Below, piece after piece: positions 50,096 to 58,871 of a DNA stretch of 64,000 nucleotides (positions within the stretch are counted from its first letter, which is position 1; each line of letters opens with the position of its first letter). Position numbers and translations under genes: made by a program. Location: assembly GCF_001570365.1 (NCBI RefSeq), contig NZ_BBYK01000058.1:1-64000 (forward strand), given 5' to 3'. Under the pieces are notes generated by a model that ran no database searches, was not told the DNA's origin, and saw only the letters and a list, made by a program, of their open reading frames with translations. This DNA is from Microtetraspora fusca. GTDB lineage: Bacteria > Actinomycetota > Actinomycetes > Streptosporangiales > Streptosporangiaceae.

Positions 50096-50890
50096 TCAGG
50101 GGGCGTCGAACCCGGCCTTGGTCAGCACGTCCCGGCCCTGCGGCGACAGCACCAGGTCGACGAATTCCTTGGCCAGGCCGCCGGCGGGCGCCTTGGTGAG
50201 CACCGCGATCGGGTAGTCGTTGATCGCCTTCTCGGCCTCGGGGAAGGGGATGCCCTGGACCTTGTCCCCGGCCGCGATCACGTCGGTCTTGTAGACGAGG
50301 GCGGCGTCGACCTCGCCCAGCTCGACCTTGGTCAGCGTGGCCTTGACGTCCTGCTCCAGCGTGACGGGGGTGACCGTGAGCCCGGCCGCGTCCAGCGCCT
50401 TGACGGCGGCCGCTCCGCACGGCACCTGCTCCGCGCAGAGTGCGACCTTGGTCTTCGGGTCGGCCAGGTCCTTCAGCCCCTTCACCTTGGCCGGGTTGCC
50501 GGCCGGTACGGCGATCTCCAGCCTGTTGCGTACGAACGTGGTCGGCTGGCCGGCCAGGGAGGCGTCGGTGACGGTCTTCATCGTCGCCGGGCTGGCGGCG
50601 GCGAACACGTCGGCGGGAGCGTCCTGGGTGATCTGCTGGGCCAGCGTGGCGCTGGAGCCGAAGTTGAACTTCACCGTCGTGCCGGGGTGGGCCGTCTCGA
50701 AGGTCTTGCCCAGCTCGGTGAACGTGCCGGTGAGTGAGGCGGCGGCGAATACAGTCAGCGTCTTGGCCGTGCCGCCGGAGGAGGCGGGGGCGGAGGTGTC
50801 CGCGGTGCCGGAGCCGCAGCCGGTCAGGCCGGCGGCGAGGACGAGGGCGAGGGGGGCCGCGACGGCCCATCGGAAGAGACGCCTTGACAA
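50096..50890 (-). CDS. modA: Molybdate-binding lipoprotein
   Basis: 264 residues from TTG 50890 with GGAG upstream. Signal and lipobox LAAGLTGC with acylated Cys25. The ModA fold follows: LTVFAAASLTGTFTELGKTF, FNFGSSATLAQQITQDAPAD and VFAAASPATMKTV, then EVDAALVYKTDVIAAGDKVQ. It captures molybdate or tungstate outside the membrane and delivers it to ModB. Confidence 0.94.
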   Translation of the reverse strand: MSRRLFRWAVAAPLALVLAAGLTGCGSGTADTSAPASSGGTAKTLTVFAAASLTGTFTELGKTFETAHPGTTVKFNFGSSATLAQQITQDAPADVFAAASPATMKTVTDASLAGQPTTFVRNRLEIAVPAGNPAKVKGLKDLADPKTKVALCAEQVPCGAAAVKALDAAGLTVTPVTLEQDVKATLTKVELGEVDAALVYKTDVIAAGDKVQGIPFPEAEKAINDYPIAVLTKAPAGGLAKEFVDLVLSPQGRDVLTKAGFDAP

Positions 50891-50900
50891 GGGGGGCTCC

Positions 50901-51311
50901 TTACTGGCTCACGGCGCGTGTGTTGTCCGGGATCTCCACGACGACGTTGGTGGACTTGATCACGGCGACCGCGACCACGCCCGGTTCGAGGCCCAGCTCG
51001 TCGGCGGCCTGGCGGCTCATCAGCGACACGACCCGGTACGGTCCTGCCGCGATCTCCACCTGGGCCATCACCGCGTCCTTGATCACGTCGGTCACGATCC
51101 CGCGGAAGCGGTTGCGGGCCGAGGACTGGCCCGAGCCGTTCTCGGCCTCGATCTGGTCGCGCGCGAAGGCGGCCAGATCCCGACCGTCCACCTGGCGGTG
51201 GCCGTGCTCGTCCCGCTGAGCGGTAAGCCGGCCGGTGTCCACCCAGCGGCGGACGGTGTCAGCGCTGACACCGAGCAGAGCTGCGGCCTCGCTGATCCTG
51301 AACGTCGTCAC
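50901..51311 (-). CDS. Molybdate-responsive regulator: excisionase-type HTH plus molbindin (TOBE) domain
   Basis: 136 residues from GTG 51311. The N-terminal HTH is of MerR/HTH_17 type (FRISEAAALLGVSADTVRRW, VDTGRLTAQRDEHGHRQVDG). The C-terminal half is a single molbindin domain (RNRFRGIVTDVIKDAVMAQV, VVSLMSRQAADELGLEPGVV, AVIKSTNVVVEI). This is not the ModE architecture of E. coli but a compact version common in actinobacteria and clostridia. TATGGT ends 8 nt before the GTG, so the transcript is probably leaderless. It heads the mod operon and likely controls it. Confidence 0.9.
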   Translation of the reverse strand: MTTFRISEAAALLGVSADTVRRWVDTGRLTAQRDEHGHRQVDGRDLAAFARDQIEAENGSGQSSARNRFRGIVTDVIKDAVMAQVEIAAGPYRVVSLMSRQAADELGLEPGVVAVAVIKSTNVVVEIPDNTRAVSQ

Positions 51312-51459
51312 GAACAATCACCATATCCTTCGCACATTCCAGCATAAACACCGTATTCCCATCGCAATGGCGAGCCCTGGGCGGGGGCCGCCATCGCATT
51401 CACCAGACGCCGCGGGGTCGTACGACCGCCCCTCCACAAGTCGGGCCCGAGGACACCGC

Positions 51460-51650
51460 TCACCGGGCGAGTTGTTGGAGGAGGGTGCGGGCGAAGGACG
51501 CTGCGGTCTCGTCGTCGTCACGGCCGTCGGGCGGCGCCATGTGGCTCAGGAACGCGTACTGGAAGCAGGCGCCGAGCAGCAGCCCGGCGGCGGCGGTGAC
51601 GTCGGCTTCCGGCCGCAGCCGTCCGAGGTGCCGCGCCCGGCGGACAGCCC
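51460..51650 (-). pseudogene. TetR-family regulator, C-terminal remnant
   Basis: A minus-strand frame ends with RLRPEADVTAAAGLLLGACF, QYAFLSHMAPPDGRDDDETA, ASFARTLLQQLAR. This is the typical last helix pair of a TetR ligand domain. The HTH and most of the ligand domain are absent, and the sequence upstream is unrelated. Confidence 0.6.
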
Positions 51651-51781
51651 GCCGGCCGACTGGGGAACCGTGAGAACAACGGCTCTGTCGCAGGTTCTGA
51701 TCGGACGTCGACCGTCGCTCCCCCGGCCGTGTGGGGCTCGCAGGTGAAAACCGCTGGCTGGGAGGGGCGCGAGGACACAGG

Positions 51782-52531
51782 ATGACCCCTATGTCATTGC
51801 GCTTCCATGAGATCGCCGAGGCTCGGAACCGGATCCTCAACCCCCTCACCCACGACAAGATGGCCCTGCTCGCCGAGATCTGCGATGTCTCACCGGGCGT
51901 ACGGCAGCTCGATCTGGCCTGCGGAAAGGGCGAGATGCTGTGCCGGTGGGCCGCCGACCACGGAGCAGAGGGCGTCGGCGTCGACATCAGCGACGTCTTC
52001 CTCGCCGCCGCCCACGAACGCGCCGAGGAGCTGGGCGTGGCCGACCGGGTCCGGTTCGAGCGGGGCGACGCCGGGGCCTACGCCGTCGAGTCGCAGGCGT
52101 ACGACATCGTCTCCTGCATCGGCGCCACCTGGATCGGCGGCGGCCTCGCGGGCACGCTCGACCTGATGCGTCCCGGGCTGCGCGACGGCGGGCTGCTGCT
52201 GGTCGGCGAGCCGTACTGGATCTCGCCGCCCCCGGCGGAGGCGTGTGAGGCGCTCCAGATCGAGGCGGCGTTGTTCGGGACGCTGTCCGAGACGCTGGAC
52301 CGGTTCGAGGCCGCCGGGGTCGAGCTGATCGAGATGGTGCTGGCCGACCTGGACAGCTGGGACCGCTACATGGCCCCCCAGTGGTGGGCGCTCAGTGACT
52401 GGCTGCGCGCGAATCCCGGCGACCCGGAGGTGGCGGAGCTGCGCGCCTTCCTGGAGCGCTCCCGCCGTTCCCACCTCGCGTACGGCCGGCGGTACCTGGG
52501 ATGGGGCGTGTTCGTCGTCCGCCCGTGCTGA
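51782..52531 (+). CDS. Class I SAM-dependent methyltransferase
   Basis: 249 residues from ATG 51782; ATG 51791 is possible. Motif I is VRQLDLACGKGEMLCRWAAD, followed by VGVDISDVFLAAAHERAEEL, motif II-like YDIVSCIGATWIGGG and motif III LRDGGLLLVGEPYWISPPPA. The unusual ACGKGE suggests a branch acting on small molecules. The gene has no coupled partner. Confidence 0.9.
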   Translation: MTPMSLRFHEIAEARNRILNPLTHDKMALLAEICDVSPGVRQLDLACGKGEMLCRWAADHGAEGVGVDISDVFLAAAHERAEELGVADRVRFERGDAGAYAVESQAYDIVSCIGATWIGGGLAGTLDLMRPGLRDGGLLLVGEPYWISPPPAEACEALQIEAALFGTLSETLDRFEAAGVELIEMVLADLDSWDRYMAPQWWALSDWLRANPGDPEVAELRAFLERSRRSHLAYGRRYLGWGVFVVRPC

Positions 52532-52576
52532 GCGAGTACGGCGGAAAACCGGTCGCCTCTGGCGCGCGGCGGGCTC

Positions 52577-52588
52577 TAGGGTCCGACC
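52577..52588 (+). promoter_or_regulatory. -10 element for a leaderless PhyH transcript
   Basis: TAGGGT (52577-52582) lies 6 nt before GTG 52589, with no ribosome binding site in the interval. Confidence 0.5.
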
Positions 52589-53341
52589 GTGTCTCATTTC
52601 GACGACTCCGCCATCGAGCGGTTCGCGACCGACGGATTCCTCAAGGTCGAGGAGGCGTTCCCGCGCGAGACGGGCGAGCGCGCCCTGGCCCTGCTCTGGG
52701 AGCGCCTCGGCCTGTCGCCGGAGCGCCCGCAGGAGTGGACCCGCCCGGTGGTGTGGCTGGAGCCGAGCGGGGAGGGGGCGCTGCGCGAGGTGATGCACTC
52801 CGCCCGCCTCACCGCCGCGCTCGATCTGGTCGTGGGTGCGGGCGGCTGGGTGCCGCGCCCGGTGATAGGGATGACCCCGGTGCGCTTCCCCCATCCGGAG
52901 GACTCCGGCGACACCGGGTGGCACATCGACCAGAACGTCCCGGGCCCGGACAACGCCTGGGGCGTGGTGACCGACCGGTCGCACACCTTCCTTCTCCTGC
53001 TCCTGTTCTCCGAGGTGGGCCGGGACGACGCGCCCACCCGCCTGCGCGTGGGCTCCCACCGGGACGTGGCGCGCGTGCTGGAGCCGTACGGCGAGGGCGG
53101 CCTGCCGTTCTTCGAGTCGGGGCCGATCCTGGACGAGGCGACCGCGCACCGGCCGGAGGCCCTCGCCACGGGGCTGCCGGGCGACGCCTACATCTGCCAC
53201 CCGTTCCTGGCCCACGCGGCTCAGCGGCATCGCGGGAGCCGGCCCCGGTTCATGTCGCAGGTCCCGATGTTTCTGCGGACGCCGCTCAGCCCGGGCGGTT
53301 CGACGCCGCTCGACCAGGTGACGCTGGGCGGCCGATCGTGA
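52589..53341 (+). CDS. Phytanoyl-CoA dioxygenase family (Fe(II)/2-oxoglutarate) protein
   Basis: 250 residues. The iron facial triad is visible as HxD in TGWHIDQNVPG and a distal His in YICHPFLAHAAQRHRGSRPR, with the 2-oxoglutarate-binding Arg near its end. The N-terminus (FDDSAIERFATDGFLKVEEA) is the PhyH start. It hydroxylates an unknown small molecule. It stands between a methyltransferase and an acetyltransferase, but each gene has its own start signal. Confidence 0.9.
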   Translation: MSHFDDSAIERFATDGFLKVEEAFPRETGERALALLWERLGLSPERPQEWTRPVVWLEPSGEGALREVMHSARLTAALDLVVGAGGWVPRPVIGMTPVRFPHPEDSGDTGWHIDQNVPGPDNAWGVVTDRSHTFLLLLLFSEVGRDDAPTRLRVGSHRDVARVLEPYGEGGLPFFESGPILDEATAHRPEALATGLPGDAYICHPFLAHAAQRHRGSRPRFMSQVPMFLRTPLSPGGSTPLDQVTLGGRS

Positions 53342-53390
53342 CCGTTTCGTCCGGCTTCGGGGATATTGCGGGGGTTCGCCGGGCCGCTGT

Positions 53391-53402
53391 TAGGATCGCC
53401 CG
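53391..53402 (+). promoter_or_regulatory. -10 element for a leaderless GNAT transcript
   Basis: TTGCGG at 53366, 19 nt, TAGGAT (53391-53396), 6 nt, GTG 53403. The same TTGCGG-19-TAGGGT pattern precedes the ABC ATPase at 31024. Confidence 0.5.
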
Positions 53403-53915
53403 GTGAAGATCAGAAAGGGCGGCCCGGCCGACGTTCCGGCCGTGCTCGGCATGTTCGACAGCGCGGTGGCCTGGCTGACCGAGCAGGGGCGCACCGGCCA
53501 GTGGGGCAGCACGCCGTTCTCCACCGACGCGGCCAGGATCGAGAGCGTCACCCGTCGGGCGTCAGAGGGCGACATGCGCATCGCCGAGATCGACGGTGAG
53601 CCGGCCGGCAGCATCGTGGTGGGCGCCGCCATGCCGTACGTGGCTCCCGCGCCGGAGCCGGAGCTGTACGTGCAGAGCCTCGTGATCGACCGCCGGTTCT
53701 CCGGCCGGGGGGTGGGCTCCGCCCTGCTCGGCTGGGCCCGCGAGGAGGCGGCCCGGCGCGGCGTGGGCCTGCTGCGGGTCGACTGCTACGCCGGCGACGA
53801 CGGCAGGCTCGTCCGGTACTACGAGAGCGTGGGGTTCTCCCGGACCGTCGAGTTCACCGTCGGGGAGTGGCCCGGCCAGGTCCTGGAGATGCGGATCTCC
53901 CCCGGGGACTCCTGA
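53403..53915 (+). CDS. GNAT-family N-acetyltransferase
   Basis: 170 residues from GTG 53403. The acetyl-CoA loop is RFSGRGVGSALLGWAREEAA (R-x-x-G-x-G), preceded by YVQSLVIDR and followed by LLRVDCYAGDDGRLVRYYES, VGFSRT. The substrate is unknown. Transcript probably leaderless. Confidence 0.92.
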   Translation: MKIRKGGPADVPAVLGMFDSAVAWLTEQGRTGQWGSTPFSTDAARIESVTRRASEGDMRIAEIDGEPAGSIVVGAAMPYVAPAPEPELYVQSLVIDRRFSGRGVGSALLGWAREEAARRGVGLLRVDCYAGDDGRLVRYYESVGFSRTVEFTVGEWPGQVLEMRISPGDS

Positions 53916-53982
53916 GCGTCGCACCCTCCGTGGTGCGGCGCCGGAGGGGCGACCGGCGGGAACACGGACTAGCCTGGACGGC

Positions 53983-54162
53983 ATGTTCCGCCGCAAACCA
54001 CTCGAAGAGCGCATCGCCGAGCGGGTCGCCAAGCGCCCGCCGCTCAAGGAGGGCAAGCACTTCGAGCACCGTCCGGCGCTGATCGTGTTCTGCGTCGTCG
54101 TCGCGATCGCACTGGTGAAGATCGTCGGCGCGTTCTTCCTGATGAAGTCCGGCCTCCGCTAA
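53983..54162 (+). CDS. Small single-pass membrane protein (59 residues)
   Basis: MFRRKPLEERIAERVAKRPP then LKEGKHFEHRP, a basic cytoplasmic head, followed by one hydrophobic helix ALIVFCVVVAIALVKIVGAF and FLMKSGLR. TAGCCT lies 7 nt before ATG 53983, the leaderless pattern seen elsewhere. Stop TAA 54160. The clear head-and-helix pattern and the promoter support a real gene; function unknown. Confidence 0.65.
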   Translation: MFRRKPLEERIAERVAKRPPLKEGKHFEHRPALIVFCVVVAIALVKIVGAFFLMKSGLR

Positions 54163-54247
54163 CCGCTCGCGGGCGGGCCGGCCGACGAAAGGAACGACCG
54201 GAAGAAAACGGTTGCCGCTCGACATCCCTGGCATGAAGGATGTCTCC

Positions 54248-55174
54248 ATGATCAGGGTCGAGTCGCTGACGAAGGTCTTCCGCCGCCCGCACGCCTTTTC
54301 TGGTCCCCTCGGGCCCCTGCGCACCCTCCTGACCCGCCGGTACGACGAGCGGACCGCCGTGGACGGCGTCAGCTTCGAGATCTCCGCGGGCGAGATCGTC
54401 GGCTATCTCGGCCCGAACGGCGCGGGCAAGTCCACCACGGTGAAGATGCTGACCGGCATCCTCACCCCCACCAGCGGCCTGATCGAGGTGGACGGCCGGG
54501 TCCCGTGGCGGGACCGGGAGGCCAACGCCAGAGCGGTCGGCGTGGTCTTCGGCCAGCGCAGCCAGCTCTGGTGGGACCTGCCCCTGATCGACTCGCTGCG
54601 CCTGGTCGGCGATCTGTACGACGTGCCCGCCGCCCGATTCACCGGATCGCTGCGCCGCATGCGCGACCTGCTCTGGCTCGACGACTTCCTGAACACCCCG
54701 GTCCGCCAGCTCAGCCTCGGCCAGCGGATGCGCGGCGACCTGGCGGCGGCGATGTTGTACGACCCGCCCATCCTCTACCTGGACGAGCCGACCGTCGGCC
54801 TCGACGTCATGGCGAAGCAGGCGGTGCGGGAGTTCATCGCCGAGACCAACCGGCTCGGCCGCACCACCGTCGTGCTGACCACGCACGACCTGGCCGACGT
54901 CGAGGCTCTGTGCGAGCGGATCATCCTCATCGACAAGGGCCGGGTGCTGTACGACGGCGGCATCGACGATCTCGTCACCGCCTATGCGCCGCCGCGGCGG
55001 CTGGTGGTCGAGCTGGCCGACGACGAGACCCGCACGTTCGAGATCGCCGCCGGGCAGTCGATCCCCGAGCTGATCGCCCAGGTCACCGCCGAGCACCCGA
55101 TCCGCGATCTGTCCATCCGGGAGCCCGACCTGGAGAGCGTGATCACCCGCATCTACGCCGAGAGCGGGCGATGA
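54248..55174 (+). CDS. ABC transporter ATP-binding protein (viologen-exporter-like, DUF990 group)
   Basis: 308 residues from ATG 54248 with AAGGA upstream; ATG 54212 is less likely. Walker A YLGPNGAGKSTTVKMLTGIL, Q-loop VGVVFGQRSQLWWDLPLIDS (the QRSQLWWDLP stretch is typical of this group), signature LSLGQRMRGDLAAAMLY, Walker B ILYLDEPTVGLDVMAKQA and VLTTHDLADVEAL. It is coupled to two ABC-2 permeases (ATGA overlap, then 8-bp overlap). Confidence 0.93.
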   Translation: MIRVESLTKVFRRPHAFSGPLGPLRTLLTRRYDERTAVDGVSFEISAGEIVGYLGPNGAGKSTTVKMLTGILTPTSGLIEVDGRVPWRDREANARAVGVVFGQRSQLWWDLPLIDSLRLVGDLYDVPAARFTGSLRRMRDLLWLDDFLNTPVRQLSLGQRMRGDLAAAMLYDPPILYLDEPTVGLDVMAKQAVREFIAETNRLGRTTVVLTTHDLADVEALCERIILIDKGRVLYDGGIDDLVTAYAPPRRLVVELADDETRTFEIAAGQSIPELIAQVTAEHPIRDLSIREPDLESVITRIYAESGR

Positions 55175-55956
55175 TCCGCCCGCTGGCCGGGATGGCCCGC
55201 GTCGGGCTGCGCTTCCAGCTCGCCTACCGCAGCGACGTGATCATGAGTGTGGTGGCGCTGGTCGCGCAGGTGTTCCTGCTGCGCATGATCTGGACGGCGC
55301 TGTACGGCGGCCGGGAGCACGACCCGCAGGGGCTCACCCTGGAAGCGCTGCTGGCCTACCTGAGCCTGGCCAACCTCCAGGCGTTCGCCACCACCCCGAT
55401 CATCCCGAGGATCGCCCATTTCCGGATCCGCACCGGCATGGTGTTCTTCGACCTGTCCCGGCCGACCGGCTACCTGCCCCAGATGGCCGCGTTCCAGGCC
55501 GGGCACACCGCCGGAGGGCTGCTGATGCTCGCCCCGGCCGTCCCGGTGGTGCTGCTGGTCGGCACGATCACCCCCACCGAGCACCCGATCGGCTACGCGG
55601 CGACGCTGGCGCTCGGCTACGTCATCTCGGTGATGATGTCGCTGCTCATCTGCGTGATCGGCTTCTGGACGCTGGAGACGGCGGCGATCTCCATGCTGTA
55701 CCGGCTGGTCAGCCACTTCTTCGCCGGGACGATGGTGCCGCTGTCGTTCTTCCCCGGGGCGCTCGGCGTCCTGGCCGACGCCCTGCCGTTCAAATACATG
55801 GGCTACGTCCCGGCGGCGGTCTACGTGGGGCACCTCTCGGGCGGGCAGATCGGCCAGGCGGTGGCCGTCGAGGTCGGATGGATCGCGGCGCTGGCGGCGC
55901 TGCTGTGGGCGATGTGGCGGCGGGCCCACCGCAGGGTGGTGATCCAGGGTGGCTGA
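55171..55956 (+). CDS. ABC-2 family permease of the DUF990 exporter
   Basis: 261 residues, six helices. AYRSDVIMSVVALVAQVFLL and LAYLSLANLQAFATTPIIPR, FDLSRPTGYLPQMAAFQAGH are family patterns. Start overlaps the ATPase stop by 4 bp. Confidence 0.9.
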   Translation: MIRPLAGMARVGLRFQLAYRSDVIMSVVALVAQVFLLRMIWTALYGGREHDPQGLTLEALLAYLSLANLQAFATTPIIPRIAHFRIRTGMVFFDLSRPTGYLPQMAAFQAGHTAGGLLMLAPAVPVVLLVGTITPTEHPIGYAATLALGYVISVMMSLLICVIGFWTLETAAISMLYRLVSHFFAGTMVPLSFFPGALGVLADALPFKYMGYVPAAVYVGHLSGGQIGQAVAVEVGWIAALAALLWAMWRRAHRRVVIQGG

Positions 55957-56749
55957 GGTCGTGCGCACGCTGCGCCTGTACTGGCGGTTGCAGCGCGCCG
56001 CCATGCGCGGTGCGCTGCAGTACCGGCTGAATCTGGTGATCGGCGTCGCCACCGGGGTGGCCTACCAGGGCAGCGGCTTCGCCTTCGTGTGGGTCGTCAT
56101 GCACACGTTCCCGGCCATCGGCGGCTGGAGCCTGCGGGAGATCGCGTTCCTGTACGGCCTGCGCCTGACCGCGCACGCGCTCTACGTCCTGCCGTTCAGC
56201 AGTCTCATCGGCCTGGACTGGCTGGTCCGCGAGGGAGAGCTGGACCGGGTGCTGCTGCGCCCGCTCAACCCGCTGGTCCAGATCATGGCCAAGCGCCTGG
56301 GCGTGGGGCAGCTCGGCGACCTGCTGGCGGGGCTGGTCCTCCTGGTGGTGGCGCTGCCGCCGCTGGGGCCGGCCTCGGCCCTGTTCTGCCTGGCGGCCGT
56401 CGTGGGCGGGGCGCTGGTGGAGACGGCCGTCTCGCTGGCCCTCGCGTCGCTGTCGCTGCGCACGTGGAACACGATCGCGGTGCGGGTGTTCGCCGACGAC
56501 CTGTTCAGCAAGTTCGGGTCGTATCCCATGAGCGTCTTCGGCGGCGCCGCCCAGTGGGCGCTGACGTTCGTGCTGCCGGTGGCGTTCGTGGCGTACGTGC
56601 CGGCGAGCGTGCTGCTGGACCGGACCGGCGAGCTGAACGTGCCCGCGCCGGTGGCGTACGCGAGTCCGCTGCTGGGCGTGGCGCTGTTCGCTCTCGCCTA
56701 CCGGATCTGGTCCCGCCAGCTCCGGCACTACCAGAGCACGGGAACCTGA
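55949..56749 (+). CDS. ABC-2 family permease, second subunit (DUF990)
   Basis: 266 residues from GTG 55949, overlapping the previous gene by 8 bp. Characteristic segments are LDWLVREGELDRVLLRPLNP and MAKRLGVGQLGDLLAGLVLL; six helices. With the preceding two genes it forms an exporter like the cyanobacterial viologen exporter. Confidence 0.92.
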   Translation: MAEVVRTLRLYWRLQRAAMRGALQYRLNLVIGVATGVAYQGSGFAFVWVVMHTFPAIGGWSLREIAFLYGLRLTAHALYVLPFSSLIGLDWLVREGELDRVLLRPLNPLVQIMAKRLGVGQLGDLLAGLVLLVVALPPLGPASALFCLAAVVGGALVETAVSLALASLSLRTWNTIAVRVFADDLFSKFGSYPMSVFGGAAQWALTFVLPVAFVAYVPASVLLDRTGELNVPAPVAYASPLLGVALFALAYRIWSRQLRHYQSTGT

Positions 56750-56800
56750 CCGACCCCCGAGGACGTCTGCCAGCGGATAATCCGCGACGGACCGGATTGT

Positions 56801-56812
56801 TATGCTGCGGCT
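56801..56812 (+). promoter_or_regulatory. -10 element for a leaderless MarR transcript
   Basis: TATGCT (56801-56806), 6 nt, ATG 56813. Confidence 0.5.
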
Positions 56813-57301
56813 ATGACCGCCATGGCGCCGACCCGTACCGAACCGGACCTGTCGTACCTGCTCGACCACACCGGCCACGTCCTGCGGACCCGGATGGCCG
56901 CCGCGCTCGCCGAGATCGGGCTGACCGCGCGGATGCACTGCGTGCTGGTCCACGCGCTGGAAGAGGAGCGCACCCAGATCCAGCTCGCCGAGATCGGCGA
57001 CATGGACAAGACCACGATGGTCGTCACGGTGGACGCCCTGGAGGAGGCGGGTCTCGCCGAGCGCCGCCCCTCCAGCACGGATCGGCGCGCCCGCATCATC
57101 GCGGTCACCGAGGAGGGCGCACGGGTCGCCCGGCGCAGCCAGGAGATCGTGGACCGGGTCCACGCGGAGGCGCTGGCCGCGTTGCCGGAGGACGAGCGCG
57201 AGGTCCTGGTCCGCGCGCTGAACCGCCTCGCCGGCGGTCACCTGGCCGCGCCGGTGGAGAGCCCCCAGTCGGTACGGCGGGCCCGCCAGCGCGGAAAGTA
57301 G
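56813..57301 (+). CDS. MarR-family transcriptional regulator
   Basis: 162 residues. The wHTH is IQLAEIGDMDKTTMVVTVDA, LEEAGLAERRPSSTDRRARI, IAVTEEGARVARRSQEI, where the DRRARI loop is the wing. It precedes the DHA2 MFS gene by 77 bp that contain a 7-bp dyad. It is likely the repressor of that pump. Confidence 0.93.
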   Translation: MTAMAPTRTEPDLSYLLDHTGHVLRTRMAAALAEIGLTARMHCVLVHALEEERTQIQLAEIGDMDKTTMVVTVDALEEAGLAERRPSSTDRRARIIAVTEEGARVARRSQEIVDRVHAEALAALPEDEREVLVRALNRLAGGHLAAPVESPQSVRRARQRGK

Positions 57302-57310
57302 AACCGAGAA

Positions 57311-57334
57311 AGATAGTCTGCAACAGAACTATCT
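57311..57334 (+). promoter_or_regulatory. MarR operator candidate before the MFS gene
   Basis: AGATAGT (57311-57317) and ACTATCT (57328-57334), perfect, 10-bp spacer. AT-rich, 10 bp after the MarR stop and 45 bp before the MFS start. Confidence 0.7.
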
Positions 57335-57378
57335 GCTACGGTCCCTCTTGTCATCTCGTCTGACAGGAGGGACCTCCC

Positions 57379-58839
57379 ATGTCCACCCCCTCATCGGCTC
57401 CGGCCCGGTCGCGCCGGATCGCCCTCGGCGTGATCGCCACCGGGACGCTGATGGTCGTCCTCGACGGCAGCATCGTGACCGTGGCGCTGCCCGTCATCCA
57501 GAGTGATCTCGGCTTCTCCGCCACCGGCCTGAGCTGGGTCGTCAACGCGTACCTGATCGCCTTCGGCAGTCTGCTGCTGCTCGTCGGGCGGCTCGGCGAC
57601 CTGGTCGGCCGCAAACCGCTGTTCCTGGCCGGCACCGCGCTGTTCACCGCCGCTTCCGTGCTCGCCGGGGCCGCCACCACGCCCGCCGTGCTGGTGGCCG
57701 CCCGCTTCCTGCAGGGCGTCGGCACCGCGATGGCCTCCGCGGTCGGTCTCGGCATCCTGGTGACGCTCTTCACCGAACCACGGGAGCGGGCTCGGGCGAT
57801 CGCCGTCTTCAGCTTCACCGGCGCGGCCGGCGCCTCGATCGGCCAGGTGCTCGGCGGCGTTCTCACCGACGCCCTCGACTGGCACTGGATCTTCTTCATC
57901 AACCTGCCGATCGGGCTCGCGACGCTGGCGGCCGGCGCGTACGCGCTGCCTGCGGTCCGCGGGATCGGGCTCGCGGCCGGGGCCGACGTCCTCGGCGCCG
58001 TCCTGATCACCGCCGGGCTGATGCTCGGGATCTCCACCGTCGTCACGGGCGGGGAGCGCGGCTGGACCTCAGGTGCCACGCTCGGCTCCGGCGCCCTCGC
58101 CGTCGCGCTGCTCGTCGCGTTCGTCGCCCGCCAGGCCACCGCGCGCTCCCCGCTCATGCCGCTGCGGATCTTCCGTTCCCGCGCCGTCTCGGGGGCCAAC
58201 CTGGTGCAGGTCCTGATGGTCGCCGCGCTGTTCTCGTTCCAGATCCTCGTCGCCCTGTACCTGCAGAACGTCCTCGGGTACGGCGCGGCCGCGACCGGGC
58301 TGGCGATGCTCCCGGCGGCGGTGCTCATCGGCGCCGTGTCGCTGGGCGTCTCGGCCCGGCTCAACACCCGCTTCGGCGAGCGCAATGTCCTGCTGGCGGG
58401 GCTGGTCCTGCTGGTCGGCGTCCTCGGGCTGCTCGCCCGGGTCCCCGTGCACGCGGACTACGTGACCGACCTGCTCCCGGTGATGCTCCTCGCCGCGGGC
58501 TTCGGCCTCGCCCTTCCGGCGCTGACCGCGCTCGCCATGTCCGGCGCGGCCGACCGCGACGCCGGGCTCACCTCGGGGCTGTTCAACACCACGCAGCAGA
58601 TCGGCATGGCCATGGGCGCCGCGGTGCTGTCCACGCTGGCGGCCTCCCGCACCGAGGGGCTGCTCGCGGAGGGGATGAGCCGGGCCGCCGCGCTGACCGG
58701 CGGCTACCGCCTGGCCTTCACCGTCGGGGCCGGACTGCTCGTCGCGGCCTTCGCCGTCGCCCTCGCCGTACTGCGGCGGCCGAGCGGGCGGCGCGGTGAG
58801 CCCGCCCCCGCCGTCGCCACCCCCACCACGACCGCCTGA
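57379..58839 (+). CDS. MFS transporter, DHA2 (EmrB/QacA) family
   Basis: 486 residues and about 14 helices. MVVLDGSIVTVALPVIQSDL is motif D1-like, and SWVVNAYLIAFGSLLLLVGR and RLGDLVGRKPLFLAGTALFT are motif A; DWHWIFFINLPIG is the EmrB/QacA hallmark. It has AGGAGGGA upstream of the ATG. Drug export is likely and controlled by the preceding MarR. Confidence 0.93.
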   Translation: MSTPSSAPARSRRIALGVIATGTLMVVLDGSIVTVALPVIQSDLGFSATGLSWVVNAYLIAFGSLLLLVGRLGDLVGRKPLFLAGTALFTAASVLAGAATTPAVLVAARFLQGVGTAMASAVGLGILVTLFTEPRERARAIAVFSFTGAAGASIGQVLGGVLTDALDWHWIFFINLPIGLATLAAGAYALPAVRGIGLAAGADVLGAVLITAGLMLGISTVVTGGERGWTSGATLGSGALAVALLVAFVARQATARSPLMPLRIFRSRAVSGANLVQVLMVAALFSFQILVALYLQNVLGYGAAATGLAMLPAAVLIGAVSLGVSARLNTRFGERNVLLAGLVLLVGVLGLLARVPVHADYVTDLLPVMLLAAGFGLALPALTALAMSGAADRDAGLTSGLFNTTQQIGMAMGAAVLSTLAASRTEGLLAEGMSRAAALTGGYRLAFTVGAGLLVAAFAVALAVLRRPSGRRGEPAPAVATPTTTA

Positions 58840-58871
58840 CCTCCTCCACGACCACACGAAAGGCCTGTCCG

